Shown here in pieces: positions 36,801 through 48,221 of a stretch of DNA of 64,000 bases (the first letter of the stretch is position 1; each line of letters opens with the position of its first letter). The notes below the pieces were generated by a model, which saw nothing but the letters and a program-made list of their open reading frames with translations, was not told the DNA's origin and did no database searches. Both the position numbers and the translations under genes were made by a program. Where the stretch lies: positions 186,001 through 250,000 of the forward strand of contig JBAMDO010000063.1 of the NCBI GenBank assembly GCA_037074765.1, read 5' to 3'. Origin of the DNA: Mansonella perstans (lineage: Eukaryota; Nematoda; Chromadorea; Rhabditida; Onchocercidae).

Positions 36801-38416
36801 GCTGAATGGGCAGACGATATGTTTATAACTGATAATGTAGGGTTTCTATAGTTTCTATAGTAAAGATTCATTATTTCCAAAACTTTGTCACTAATTACTA
36901 CAGGAGTTTCTGCAGTTGCAATACCAACACTCCTCGTAACCTCCAGCTTTGCACCAGCACTTCCTCCACCATTCGTCTTTCTGGAGGTGCTGTATTATTA
37001 TAATTATTATTATAAGCAAATATTGTAATTATTATCATACCTGACAGCAAATACTGTATGATAAGTTACGAAAGATGCAAAAGTAACTCATACTTTGAAA
37101 GGAAAAATTTTCAATTAATTAACGGAAGTCGCTGCAGTAAATGGTAAAGATATTGTTAAAACAAATTCAGTCTGAAGCAGGAACAAGAGACGAAATTATA
37201 CATACTATATAGAACTTTTATTAAGACGAAACTGTCAATTTATGAAGAACAGAAAGTTGGCCAGAGGAATCGGAATTAAATGAGAAAAACAAATATTCTA
37301 TTTATTTACTGAATCATAATATCATTACTGAGTATCTCATTAGACAAAATAAAGAATTATATTACGCAGGAATTGTTCAAAATTAAGAGCAAGTTTTGGA
37401 TGCCGAGGAGAGGATCTGCAATTGTGTGCATCAAGGTATATGGTTTGTAAGCGATAAACAGGTACATGGTTTGTAAACGAACAATCAATTTACTTTTCTT
37501 TTTCAAGTTTTCTTTTTTTTGTTTTTTATTGTCGCTTTTTTTTGAAGTTTTATTTATTTCTTTTTTTCGCTCTTTTTGCACCTTATTATTTTTATTTTAA
37601 CAAACAACATCAGCAAAGGAATCAAAATTGAGAAACTTCAATACATTAGCTTCCAAAAAAATTTCTTGCTTTAGAACTTGGTTCCAAGCGTTCAAAAAAT
37701 AATGCATATAGGGATGAATAATTTTTTAGAAATAGGTTAATGACAAATTCTTTATTACTAGAGAGTAGAAATAATTGTGCAATTAAATTCCAGTTTTTTT
37801 CTCGATATCTGTCTTCCATTTACCTCAACAAATTTTTGCTTTAGATATCATTATTATTTACTGTAAAATTAGCAAAATTTGTTGACTATTATGCAACGAG
37901 CTGTTATTATTATTACTGAAATAAACATGTGGATAACATTTAATTATTATTATTATTTAATGAAAGAATACTCAATAGCTTATGATTGGCATATGCAAAC
38001 AGATAATTAACTTTTATCCCAGTTATGATGAGTAAGGATTAATATTTGCTTCATCTTAATTTTTAATTAAAATTTTGATAACTCACTAATGATATATTAA
38101 CAATACATTTTGATCGCTCACTGATGCAACAAAATTTTATTTCAATATTTGTGCGCTACTTTCTATTATATGTTCCATATTATTTTGATCTGACGAAATA
38201 ACGCAGTTAATGTAAATTCTCTGTCTTAGTAATCTAAGTAGTGTGTCTTAGTAAGATATTTAATATTTGGTAAAAATTTTGATACAGGTGCTGTAATAAA
38301 CATTTACATGCTGCATGCATCCAAATGTCAAAACATTCGTTTCATCTGCTACCAAAAGAAATTTTTCCTTCACAAGTAAATCTATAAATTAATTGAAAGG
38401 TTTTAGTCAGAATTTT
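33895..38416. other. AT-rich spacer
   Basis: Contains a CATA/CACA microsatellite at about 34,680-34,775. A GC-richer island at about 36,880-36,985 is preceded on + by ATTACTACAG and is open in several frames on both strands (for example VAIPTLLVTSSFAPAL on +). It could be an isolated exon or relic, but I cannot choose a strand. A 120-codon frame at 36,439-36,801 starts only with TTG and is not called. Nothing else is convincing. Confidence 0.4.
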
Positions 38417-39961
38417 TTAAATTACAGATGACTGATATGGATTATCGTGATAATTAATACTATATTTTGTTTGCATGCATATATCATTTCTGTTCTCTCT
38501 CTCAGATTTCATAAAGAAAGGTAATTTGATGGTTTGCTGTTGTTTTTCAGTATAATTCTCTGCAATCGGTTCATTTCGATAGTTATGCTTCACAGATATG
38601 GAAGAAAATAATCGCAGAAATACAGTAGCAGACATCAGTGCCTGTAACATATATTTCTAAATTGATTGCTGATCTATTTTTTAAAATATAATTTTTTTTA
38701 AACTATCAAAATCTTGAAGTTTGCAATTGCCTGCTTAATGAAAGGAACAATATTAATTAATAAAATGTATGTTAATTTTAAAATTAAACATTGAAGTACT
38801 AGCAAATAAGTATTTTCATTAATGGCATTTATCAATGAAGACATGTGAAAAACGCGAAGGGCAGGACTTACGAGTGAAATAAACCTGAGAAGGTCTTGGA
38901 TGAGAACAGACATATCATTCCATACACAGTCGGATGAGAAATATTTATTTATGATACAATTAATTGATTTACCGGATGAAAGCTTAAACGTGAAATTAGC
39001 ATTTCTGATTTTTGCTTCACACAACAAGTAATTTCAACTTTGCTTGATAACCGGAATGGCGGTCTATGGAAATAAACTTTTCATAGCAAAACTGCTATGA
39101 AATACCACTTATGGAGTAGTTTATTAACTTATTTATATTAAACATTCCGCAATTTACATATTCGGAACGAAATACCTTTTCTATTTATGTAAACAGTTTG
39201 CAATTTTGCTTTATCTACCTAATCATATTCGGAATAAAATATCTGAATAAACATTTCCTCTTGTAATAGTGAAAAAAATAAATAAATTTTACAGTGTACA
39301 CATCGACAGTTGCATCCGTAATACTAGTAACCGTGCGTAATAAAAAGAAAAACACGGTGAAGCAAAATACAAATCGCCGACCGGAAATTAAGCCAGCAAT
39401 TGCCATTATAGCAAATGTAATTTCAATCTCAGCTGAATAAATAAGTTAAACTAAATAATGCTAAATTTGTTTTCTTTTTGTTAACTTCAGAAAGGTGTTA
39501 TTATCTATAAATTTACGCTGAAGGTTATTTTGGGCAGAAATAGCAGGTAGGCGATAATGACTTGACTTCACTTTTCTTTTATAAAATTCCATTTCTTTTT
39601 TCCTTTCACTTATTTTTCATGAAATATCACGAAATATTTGTTTCAGGTAATAAGTACAGGATTTTCTGTTTCATTCTTTTATCTGTCATACAACAGAATA
39701 ATATTGTTGAAAAATTAATTTAGATTTCAATAAATTTCTAATTACTTAAAAAATTGTCGTTATTTTAAGAAATTTATTTGCCAATATTTCTTTTTACATA
39801 AAAAATAACTTACGCCAATTATGATTTCCAAGTCTTCCATAAACATTATTTTCAGATGCAAACTTAGCATTTTGAGCAAGAAGATGAGAAGCGGCGAGAA
39901 TACGATATATACAGTAACCTGCTAATAGTGAGCTCTCCACTAAGTCCAAAATTTTGCCCAT
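38417..39961 (-). CDS. Hypothetical multi-pass membrane protein, five exons
   Basis: Reconstructed minus-strand gene: 39961-39814, 39432-39293, 39180-39158 (23-nt microexon), 39004-38872, 38641-38417; 669 nt, 222 aa, phases closed. It starts MGKILDLVESSLLAGYCIYR and reaches a GTAAGT donor after GRLGNHNW. Exon 2, after TTTATTCAG, gives two adjacent hydrophobic segments (EITFAIMAIAGLISG and FVFCFTVFFFLLRTV). Exon 4 contains a likely N-glycosylation site (NFT) and ends SVLIQDLLRFISL at GTAAGT. Exon 5 follows GTTACAG, begins ALMSATVFLRLF, completing a fourth hydrophobic segment, and ends in a polar tail (QTKYSINYHDNPYQSSVI). This suggests a four-helix membrane protein with a cytosolic C-terminus. 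Exon 4 could instead start at a stronger acceptor near 39,048 in another frame; the microexon is inferred from phase. No family is recognised. Confidence 0.5.
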
Positions 39962-40127
39962 TTTTTCCTTGTGAAGATTTACGAATAGTTTTTAAGAATT
40001 TCAGTGAATGATCAGTATTATTCGGAGAACACTCTCACGTTAAGAGAAGTGAGTAATACGTGGATTGCAAGGTATAAACTAGTTGATAGATAATTTTATT
40101 CCAGATATTTAGTAGTAATTGCCACCG

Positions 40128-40339
40128 CTAACTTATATAAATAGAGTGAACAATAAGTAAACATAATTGAATTTCGCCGGTTTTATGCTTATCAGTAACA
40201 AACAAAAACTTGACTTGTACTGAAGAGATCAAAGAAAAAAAGAATAAAAATTTTCGATAATAATTTGAAGTTTACCAATTTGTGCAAAAACAAATGAACA
40301 TAGTGCAAGTCAAACTAAAAGCGCCATTTTTAACAACAT
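40128..40339 (-). pseudogene. Small secreted-protein gene with a stop in the signal peptide
   Basis: Minus-strand exon 40339-40276 encodes MLLKMALLV, an in-frame TGA at 40312-40310, then LALCSFVFAQIG, and ends at a GTAAAC donor. Ignoring the stop, this is a textbook signal peptide. Exon 40219-40128, after TTTGATCTCTTCAG, continues in phase (VQVKFLFVTDKHKTG and a hydrophobic end) to a TAG. A single base change can explain the stop, so this is probably a pseudogene, a null allele or a sequencing error. No family is recognised. Confidence 0.35.
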
Positions 40340-43300
40340 TCAAAAATGTTTACACAATTTAAAATTTGATTAACTTAAAAGGGCACAAAAGACAAAAGTG
40401 ATATAATTTGATTATTTGTAGTAATGAGTAGAAAAATTGCAAACTGCGCTTCTTACAGTTACTGTTTAAATTATGTGCCCCATATCAGTGACTGTCATTT
40501 GGCCAATTTTATCAGTTTTGCACATTTGGACTTATAATTGATTATTTGGCACTAATCTTTTTTGACCGATGAACAGTGTTTACATAACAATTTATCGAAT
40601 CTCTTACCTCTTCTTCATTTCAATAATTTTGAAATGTTCATTAGATTTTATTAGAGTTAGATTAATTAATCAATAAGCTGGCTAGCTTAAAAGATCAATT
40701 TTTGTATCTTTTGCATCAAGTTTAATTAACGATACAAATCTATTGAAATTGGTCTGCATTTGAAATTAATTTGCAATTCAATGAGACAAGGTTTTACTGA
40801 TAAAAATATTTTCAAACAAATCAAAAAGTGATAAAATGATTTTCGAACCTTTAGAAATAAATTTTTCTTTCATTTAATGAGAAAACGTATTGTTTGCAGT
40901 AAAAATTAGTTTTCTTTTAAAATAAGACATGTAAATGTTAGTGAACAAAATATTTTGTCGCATATTTGACAAAAAAAAAGAATTCTGTGAAACATTTATC
41001 AATTCTAAATCTTGTTTTAATCGATTCACAACTTTGACTCCAAAATATTCTCAAGAAAGAAAGTTCAACATATATTAGGAAGTAAATTGAGAAAGATTAA
41101 TTTATTTCAATCAGCTAATCCGGCAGACGCAATTTGAACAAGATTAGCTAAACTTCGGAAAAGGGACAACTGCAATGACTAAAGTTACTTTCATAAATTT
41201 CAAGTTTTAATGAATGGATATCAAAAATAAATAGTTACAAATCGTTATAAAAGTATTAAGCGCTAGAAGAAAATGAATTTGACAAATGGCTTTTTTTTAA
41301 CATGGCGCTTTTGTCTTCATCCAAGCATTGTGCCTTATTTCGTCTTTTTGTATTCAACCCATGTCTTACTTAATTCAGCTCACGTCATTTATTTAGTATC
41401 AGTTGTCTTCTTCAACTGCTTTCAAACGAATCTGATCAATAAATGTATTCAAATTACTGTAAAAGTGACAAATAAAAAAGTTCAACTGATTGTAGACGTA
41501 CCACTATTGTTAACTGTAAAAATGTTATCTGTATTGCGATGTTTGCTGACACGTACTCTTGCTGATACGTACTTGCTGATACGTACTGCGATGTTTGCTG
41601 ATACTCAATACTTAAACAAGTTAGAATTGATATTTAAAATTATTTTTAAGTTGCATCAACTTTAATATTATTTCTGATTGCTGTGCGGCTGAAGAATCTT
41701 CGTTTATCATCTTCAGGCATGCTGGAAATACATTACACTGTATCACAGAGATGTTCTGAGTTCCGAAAAATGGAAGATGTTGAAAAGCGAAAGAGTAAAC
41801 TTGACAAGCGATATTTTAGAATCAATATTACTTAGTGATAGTTATAGGGGTTTAAAGTCTGTTGATTCGAATAATGTCTCGGTAAATGAAGACGCTCAAT
41901 GAACTTAAATCCTGGAGATTGAGTTTTAGTAAGAGATTAATTGATTGTTTATCTGTTGAATGAAATATTGAATTACAATAAAAATGTTTTGACAATTGTA
42001 TTATTTCTAGAATTACATAAGTATTTGTATTCATTTGAACGCTTTCGTTTCGTTAATTTTCTTTTGTTTTGAACTTCGAAACAAATTCTTTCTGTATTGG
42101 AATAAATTGCAAATTTAAAAATTTAAATATCTAACCAAAAGTGAGATAAAGTAATAATTAAATTTGAATGATTGATACTAAAATCTCTTTTCTCTTTAAT
42201 GTCACTCACTCTTTGCATATTTATGTATGGTATTAATAAAAATGCTGCAATATCACATTACTGTGGCGCTTTTTTCGTGAAATATATATGTCTCTGCCTG
42301 CTCATGTAACACGTATCTCACGTGTCACGTAACTAGTAGCATGTAAGAACATCCGTTCATCATTTGTGCTCAATTTTGAACAATCAAAATTTAATTGAAA
42401 ATCTTGCATTCAATTTTGCTTTTTAAAAAAAAATTCATTTTTTGTAATTTCGTAATGTAAAGAAACGATATTTTAATGAATAAGAAAAATATTTGATTTT
42501 CACAAGAGAATTCAATCAAAACTTAATGAAATTTAGTAACGCTTAAGATAACATGAAAAATTGAAAAAAAAAGAGTAAGGTTTTCAATTTAGCATACATA
42601 ATAGCAGATCAAACATAATCTTGAATTGAGATTGATGATGTAAAACTATTATTCAGTGAACCAAGAATCTAATCATTTCCTGATTTTTGATAATAATAAA
42701 TGAAAATAATGAAATTTTTAATGGCGTGAATTAATTATGAACAAATTTAGCAAAATGAAGGATACTATTCATTCTGAAAGCAGTGGCTGTTCTGAAAGTT
42801 TTTGGAATTAAACATCAAAATGAAGTGTTTGTTCTGTTTTAGAACTAATAAATAATTGTTGAAGAATATTTATTCTTTTTTGGCGTGATAAACAATATTT
42901 CCGATGATACAATTAGAATCGGTCACTGAGTGGAAATTATGGTGGTCGATCTTCATCCATCATATCGATAGGGTTGCCTTACTTGTTACAATCCAGACGA
43001 TACAGTTGATCTAGATCTAACAATCAACGGAAGATTATTGCGACAATTCAAATATTACAAATAAATCTGAATTTTAATTTAAAAAAATGATACAAATAAT
43101 TTACCACTTTAAGATTAAAACTTTATATTATTTTTGTGCTAAACATTTGAGTCATCTGCAACTGTTTTTCAATTTCTTTTCAGCTTAAACTAGAATTTCC
43201 TGTCTCGACACAATAGAATGGCTGTTTATCTCGATACGATAGAATTGCTGGTGTATGTGTGTTGTGCATATGCCAGAATTGCCGAGGATTTATAAATTTT

Positions 43301-43394
43301 ACTAGTTCATGCTTTGGTTCAGCATTTCAAATTTCATTGGTCTTGCGAATATTTAAACCCTAATTTCATATCTTCTTTACAAATAAATAAAGAA
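40340..43394. other. AT-rich spacer with short repeats
   Basis: Holds an irregular short tandem repeat of TTGCTGATACGTAC-type units at 41,533-41,606 inside a 130-codon + frame (41,273-41,665) that is hydrophobic and unconvincing as a gene. Palindromic CACGTG/TCACGTAA words lie near 42,310-42,335. The stretch 43,180-43,360 is a diverged copy of 32,643-32,830. No gene is supported. Confidence 0.45.
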
Positions 43395-43760
43395 ATTGTA
43401 TTGCGGTTCTAAGCTATCCTGAAATTAACGCTGTGGTAACCAGCCAGATCTAGCGAAATTTAACGCACTATTTATAAGTTATTTCGCAAGAAAAACAACT
43501 CCCAAAAAATAATAGACTAATGAATCTGAGTAGGTAATTGCCTGCAACAGGTTCGTAATTTAACCGGAAAAGATATCACACGGGCAAATATCGCATAGTT
43601 TTATTGTTTAGTAGCATCCTGTTGATCAATCGTTGATGCCAATGGACAGATTGATAGCCACAATAGCTGTAGCAGAAAAAACATATATCAATGAGAACAT
43701 TCTTCCAATACAATTCACAGTTTCTTATCCAAATTGTTCATTGACACCCCTAAAATTTTT
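43395..43760 (+). pseudogene. Relic gene fragment, forward copy
   Basis: Two coding-like blocks remain: around 43,395-43,455 (VLSYPEINAVVTSQI, then stop) and 43,613-43,741 (HPVDQSLMPMDRLIATIAVA, continuing through YINENILPIQFTVSYPNC). The block between reads like a decayed signal peptide (IVLLFSSILLI). A second, inverted copy at 47.69-48.1 kb shares both blocks. The LIATIAV...YINENILP...YPNC pattern loosely recalls the start of an ANF-receptor ligand-binding domain (as in receptor guanylate cyclases), but this is a guess. Stops and missing splice sites mark it as a relic. Confidence 0.35.
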
Positions 43761-44850
43761 AAAACAATAAAATATTTTTCGTTTATTTTCTTTTGAAATC
43801 CACTGTTGAAAATGAGTTTCATAGACAAAAATGTCGAGAAATTTCGACAATTTTGACCTAATTAAACAGAAAGATTCTCGAAATACCCTTTCTTTTGGTA
43901 GTTAATAATGCAGATATGCAATGGTTATTGTTGAAACCTATCCTCAGGCTAAATTTTTGACTGCTTTAAACCAACTTTTCTTTACCTTCAAGTCATCTTT
44001 TCATCACATGTCTAATCTACATCCAATATTATATAATAATTTTTGAAATTACACTTTTACTATTCAAAGCAGGGAATTACGAGTATCTGTGTATGATGTA
44101 TGTATGTAGTTTATGTGCATATTTGTATGTATTCAGTAATGATAACTATTGTTATCATACTTTTTTATTATTTTAGGATAATAATCCAGTAATATGCGTA
44201 CATTAATGCGTAGAGATAAGAACAATAATTTTTTGATTAAATTTCACTGAAATAATTCAATATTGGTCAAATAAAAATGTATGAGTTGAATTATGAGTGG
44301 AATTTCATCGCTCGAACTATTTCTATCTTTGATCATTTCTTATCACATGCATGTTAGTGGTTACCACTTTGTTCCTGATCAAAACATTCTCTGCCTAGCA
44401 ATATTCATATAAAGTCTTCCGCTTTGAATAGTCTTTAATTTTCGGCTTATTGCTATAGCAAATATTTGCGATATTTTATTGATTTTTACTAGTAAGTAGC
44501 TAATATTTAAAATAAAGATTTAGATGTGTGTGTTTATACAGAATAGTGATACAGACAGCAATAATGCTGCTAGTAAAACGATAGGTTTTAGTATTTCAAT
44601 ATCTCATTTTGAAGCAGTAATTTTTAATTCTGAAAATTTTTGAATTGAAAGTTTTTTTATTGCAGGGGAAAAAATCATAATGGGTAATTTCTTTATAACT
44701 TTTGTAATTTTTTTTATAATTTTTGTAATTTTTGAATCTTATAAATTGCAAATTGTAATGCTGAAAAAAGAAAAGCATGAATGTTCAAATTGCAATGTTG
44801 AAAAAAGAAAAGCATGAATGTTATCTTTCCAAGTCTAAATTATTATTTAA
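43761..44850. other. AT-rich spacer
   Basis: No coding signal. A 37-bp tandem duplication (AATTG(T/C)AATG(C/T)TGAAAA-type units) occupies 44,751-44,822, just before the decayed segmental copy begins. Confidence 0.5.
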
Positions 44851-46035
44851 GAAGCCAACACCGAACTAATAATAGATCAGAAATATTTTTCTATCAAAAT
44901 TCGCGTAGTTCCCATTTCAAAAAATTATCGTTAATTTGTTGGATAACACACTCGCTAACAATATTTTGTCCTACAATTTCCTATTTCAGATCTATTAGTT
45001 CCATCTAATTCAGATTCTCACACAGGCAGCAATTAATGCTCCTTCACATTTCGACAGTCAAGATCTTTACTGTTGTAACTGTCCCAGACTGATAGATATC
45101 CTTCTTCTTTTGTTTCCTCAAAATTAACTATCATTCTCTCGTGCACTACTTAAAAGCGAAGCACCGACTAACTTCAAATTACCTAAGATCAGAGGTATAT
45201 TGATTTCTAGAGCAGGTATAAATCTAAACATTACTACTCGTGATGCATTAATGTGTAGACATTCGGAACTAGGCCCAATCTCAGCTAAATTTCATGTCAG
45301 CACCCTAATCCATTATATTTATATGTGATTATTAAAATGCTTATCAAAAAATCACAATAAAAATTGAAAAGTCAGATAGCTGTCATTCTGTTCGAAAATA
45401 TGTCAAACAAATTTCCAATTGGAAACAGTTAGTGACTTTTTCTTATTTAAAAAAAATTTTTTTTCGTTTCAATTTTTAAGTAACAATAAATTTTGTCACA
45501 TGTTTTCGTTACATGCACGACATACAAGATATCAGTAAATCCTTCTTGCCCAAAATAGAGCAATGCGTTTCACTACATTACTGATCGTTTTGGCAAGGAA
45601 TCAGCATAAGAAAGTAAAGAAAATGATTCAAAACTTTTCAGAGTCTCCGTAGCAGTAGCCATTAAGCTTTCTTGAATAATTTAAAACTGAAAAGTTAAAA
45701 CCTAAATAATACAAACTTAAACTTTGGAAAATTAATAAAAAAACAAATATTTGAAGATAGAAAATATGAGCAAAGGCATTAATTTTAAATAATTTGTTAA
45801 TTTTACAATAATTGGTGTGCTCGAATATTTCCCTTAATTTAGCAAAAAAGTTAAAATTCATCGAAAATTATTGCAGCAATTAAATATATAGATTGTTATG
45901 ATATTATTTTTTAAAAATTTTCGCGCGCATTATGCAAGAACAAAAAAGAATTAAGCAAACGAGATTCATTACAATATAAAAAGCTTGCGTGCACAACACG
46001 TCAATTCATATCTGGAAAATACTGTACCAGTGTAT
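44851..46035. pseudogene. Decayed copy of the 30.3-32.2 kb small-gene segment
   Basis: Same order and orientation as 30,290-32,180. The + strand small ORF is cut short by a deletion near 45,075. The 98-aa gene survives only as a piece near 45,235-45,310 without its start and second exon. The minus-strand gene keeps its last exon (45,573-45,647, open: SFESFSLLSYADSLPKRSVM) but has lost its acceptor AG and the exon-2 donor. Similarity ends at about 46,035, inside what would be exon 2 of the minus gene. Confidence 0.75.
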
Positions 46036-46667
46036 AAAAAGTTTTGCACCATGTATATTAGGTTGATAATATATATGACCTGTGTTTGATAAGTTTTCAT
46101 CACTTTGTCGTATTAATATTACTGGCGCATTTCATTTTACTAAGATAAATCGACTAAAAAGCTTTTCTTAAAAAGCTTCATCGGTTTAAAAAAAAAAAAA
46201 ACCAATTGGAAAAATGCCACAAAGACTATAAATGAACTGAAAGCAGTTTTTCCAAACGCATTGTCAAACCTAAAATAGAGCGAAGGATCAGTACTACTAC
46301 AATATACTACAAAGCAAAATCGCACGCTTGTAAAATCAAGAACATATTGATCTTATAAAGCTTAGAATCAAAATTCAAATATAAATCATACTAATACAAC
46401 ATGTTTCAGTTAACGCATATGCATTCACCATTTGCATACTTGCTGGCTGCGAGTGCGAATTAGTTACGAATACACAAATTAAGTCAAATTAATGATTTAT
46501 TATTTTTATGAGGTGAATTGAGAATTCACTTGTTTATTTCATCACTGATTATCTAGTTATCTATTATCTATTATCTTGTTTATTTCATCACTGATTATCT
46601 ATTATCACTGACAATAAGTGAAATTTTAAACATAGTTGCTCAGTGAAAGTGTTCAACGCAATTTCAG
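46036..46667. other. AT-rich spacer
   Basis: No gene seen. Short direct repeats of TTATCTATTATC(T/A) type lie around 46,545-46,610, immediately before the small peptide gene candidate. Confidence 0.45.
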
Positions 46668-46805
46668 ATGCGGATAATTATCGTTGTTTCAGTTACAATA
46701 CTTTCATATGAGCCGTGTCGTGAAGCAGCTTGTTCAATATTTTGCAGAAAAAAGTTCATTTCGGAAGTGATATCAACCCCAACGCAGAAAATGACAAAGA
46801 TTTAA
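46668..46805 (+). CDS. Candidate small secreted Cys-containing peptide
   Basis: A 46-codon frame whose ATG directly abuts an acceptor (CAATTTCAG|ATG), as seen at nematode trans-spliced starts. It reads MRIIIVVSVTILSYEPC, then REAACSIFCRKKF and a polar tail to a stop (45 aa). A short hydrophobic start suggests a signal peptide; the mature part has three cysteines spaced C-x4-C-x3-C. This is reminiscent of, but not enough for, a CS-alpha-beta peptide, which needs three more cysteines. A second acceptor at 46,747 opens a different frame (KKVHFGSDINPNAENDKD), so an alternative gene model exists. Confidence 0.35.
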   Translation: MRIIIVVSVTILSYEPCREAACSIFCRKKFISEVISTPTQKMTKI

Positions 46806-47199
46806 TTAATTCAACTGAAATGACAATTAGTCATTGTACCCAAATTTCTCTTGATTTCCTTGTTATTTACCATCTAACAATAAATCATAGAAACTTAAAA
46901 AAAAGTGTAACATACAAAAAAATAAAATAAAATATATATGATAAAGACGAAATGAAACATCGGGAAAGTTTTTTAGCCTTCTAATTTCTTTTCCAGCAGT
47001 TTGCATTTTAAATGTTGAATTTGTTGAAGGAACAACTTTTCGAATTATTGAATTAATCCTAATGAAGATATATTTGACTAATTTTGAAGCTTTAAAGTAA
47101 TCATTTAAAGATTGCTTTAAAAGTAATATTGTTTGTTTAAAGTAAAATGATTCACAGAACATTTGTTTGTGAGCACGTTATTGCGTCAGCCTATTTTTG
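46806..47199. other. AT-rich spacer
   Basis: No convincing coding, RNA or repeat signal. It separates a + strand peptide candidate from the 3' end of a minus-strand candidate. Confidence 0.5.
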
Positions 47200-47574
47200 T
47201 CATCTCATCGTATGTGAACTGTATTTGTGAAACTTTAAGTGAGAAGAGAGTATTTCAATATCGTCATTATCCACCATCCCGGCTGGCTTATCTGGCTCAC
47301 GTAAATGTACCTTGAGAGGAAAAAAATGAGCATTGTTAGAACTGAAAAGTCTAAATTTGAAGCAAAGGCCTAGGACCACTCTTAAGCTGAAGTGGAATGG
47401 TTTCACGACGACATCTTCAACTAAAACGTAACACTATTTAATTTGTTAGCAATAAATAGATTGCTGGGATGGAAAAAGTATTTGCTTAATGAGCATAAAA
47501 AGAGTTAATTAATCTGACGTATTCGCCGACTAATAGAAACAAAAGTCATCGTTATCAGCAGTTTCCTTCCACAT
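47200..47574 (-). CDS. Hypothetical 61-aa acidic protein, three exons
   Basis: Minus exons 47574-47541, 47420-47380 and 47310-47200 (34+41+111=186 nt) join in phase. The protein starts MWKETADNDDFFEDVVVKPF, continues FSLRVHLREPDKPAG and ends KFHKYSSHTMR. The second exon follows a strong acceptor (ACGTTTTAG) and the third TTTTCCTCTCAAG. The W-x-E then E-D-V then E-P-D spacing is slightly like the small anaphase-promoting-complex subunit APC13, but the match is too weak to name it. The intron between the last two exons is 69 bp and is itself open, so a retained form is possible. Confidence 0.4.
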
Positions 47575-47689
47575 TGTCGAATTTCAGTTTAACTTTCTTT
47601 CGCAAATCTTTCTTAATATTTCGTCTCAATGTCGATACGTTAATTTAATCAATACTTTGCTAATATTTGTTGCTTACTAAAAATCAGCG

Positions 47690-48100
47690 CTGATAACGAA
47701 GTTGCCAACGAGCAATTTGGATAAGTACCACAAATGATCAATGTTATTTGTGGAATTTATTGGCAGAATGTTATTATTAATATATGTCTCTGTGTGCTTA
47801 CTGGCGTCAACAATTGACCAACAGGATGGTGCTAGGCGGTAAAGTCGTGTGATATTTGCTCATGTAATATAATTTCCAGTTCAATTATTAACTGATGACA
47901 ATCTGTTAATAGCCCATTAAGTCAAGGCTGCATTGGTCCATTATTTATTGAAAGTCGTTTTTTCAAAAATGACTTCTACATCGTGGGCTGAATGTCGGTA
48001 TAAACTGAAACCGTAGTGTTGATTTAGGGATAGCTTGAAACCATCACATAATCTCTTTTATTTATAAAAAGATACGAAATTAAGGATTATTGAAATTTAA
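47690..48100 (-). pseudogene. Relic gene fragment, inverted copy
   Basis: Read on the minus strand this matches 43,395-43,760 on +: a block with VSSYP-stop-INTTV, a block MSKYHTTLPPSTILLVNC like a short signal peptide ending near a GTAAGC donor, and a block TETYINNNILP. Frames are broken by stops and small indels. It is the better preserved copy for the signal-peptide-like start and the worse one for the rest. Confidence 0.35.
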
Positions 48101-48221
48101 AAGATGTTTTTTTGGCTTGATTGCCATAAATTTTTCAACATTAGTAAACATTTAACACACTTATTTTAATTCCATAAACGATATATGTCTCCCAGTCAGT
48201 AACCATTTGCTACTATAAAAA

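Noticed and set aside
36439..36801. A 120-codon open frame on +.
   Set aside because: It starts only with TTG, contains no ATG, is A/T-rich and low complexity, and has no splice context.
41273..41665. A 130-codon ATG frame on +.
   Set aside because: Length is partly produced by an imperfect short tandem repeat without stops; composition is generic hydrophobic and no splice or homology signal supports it.
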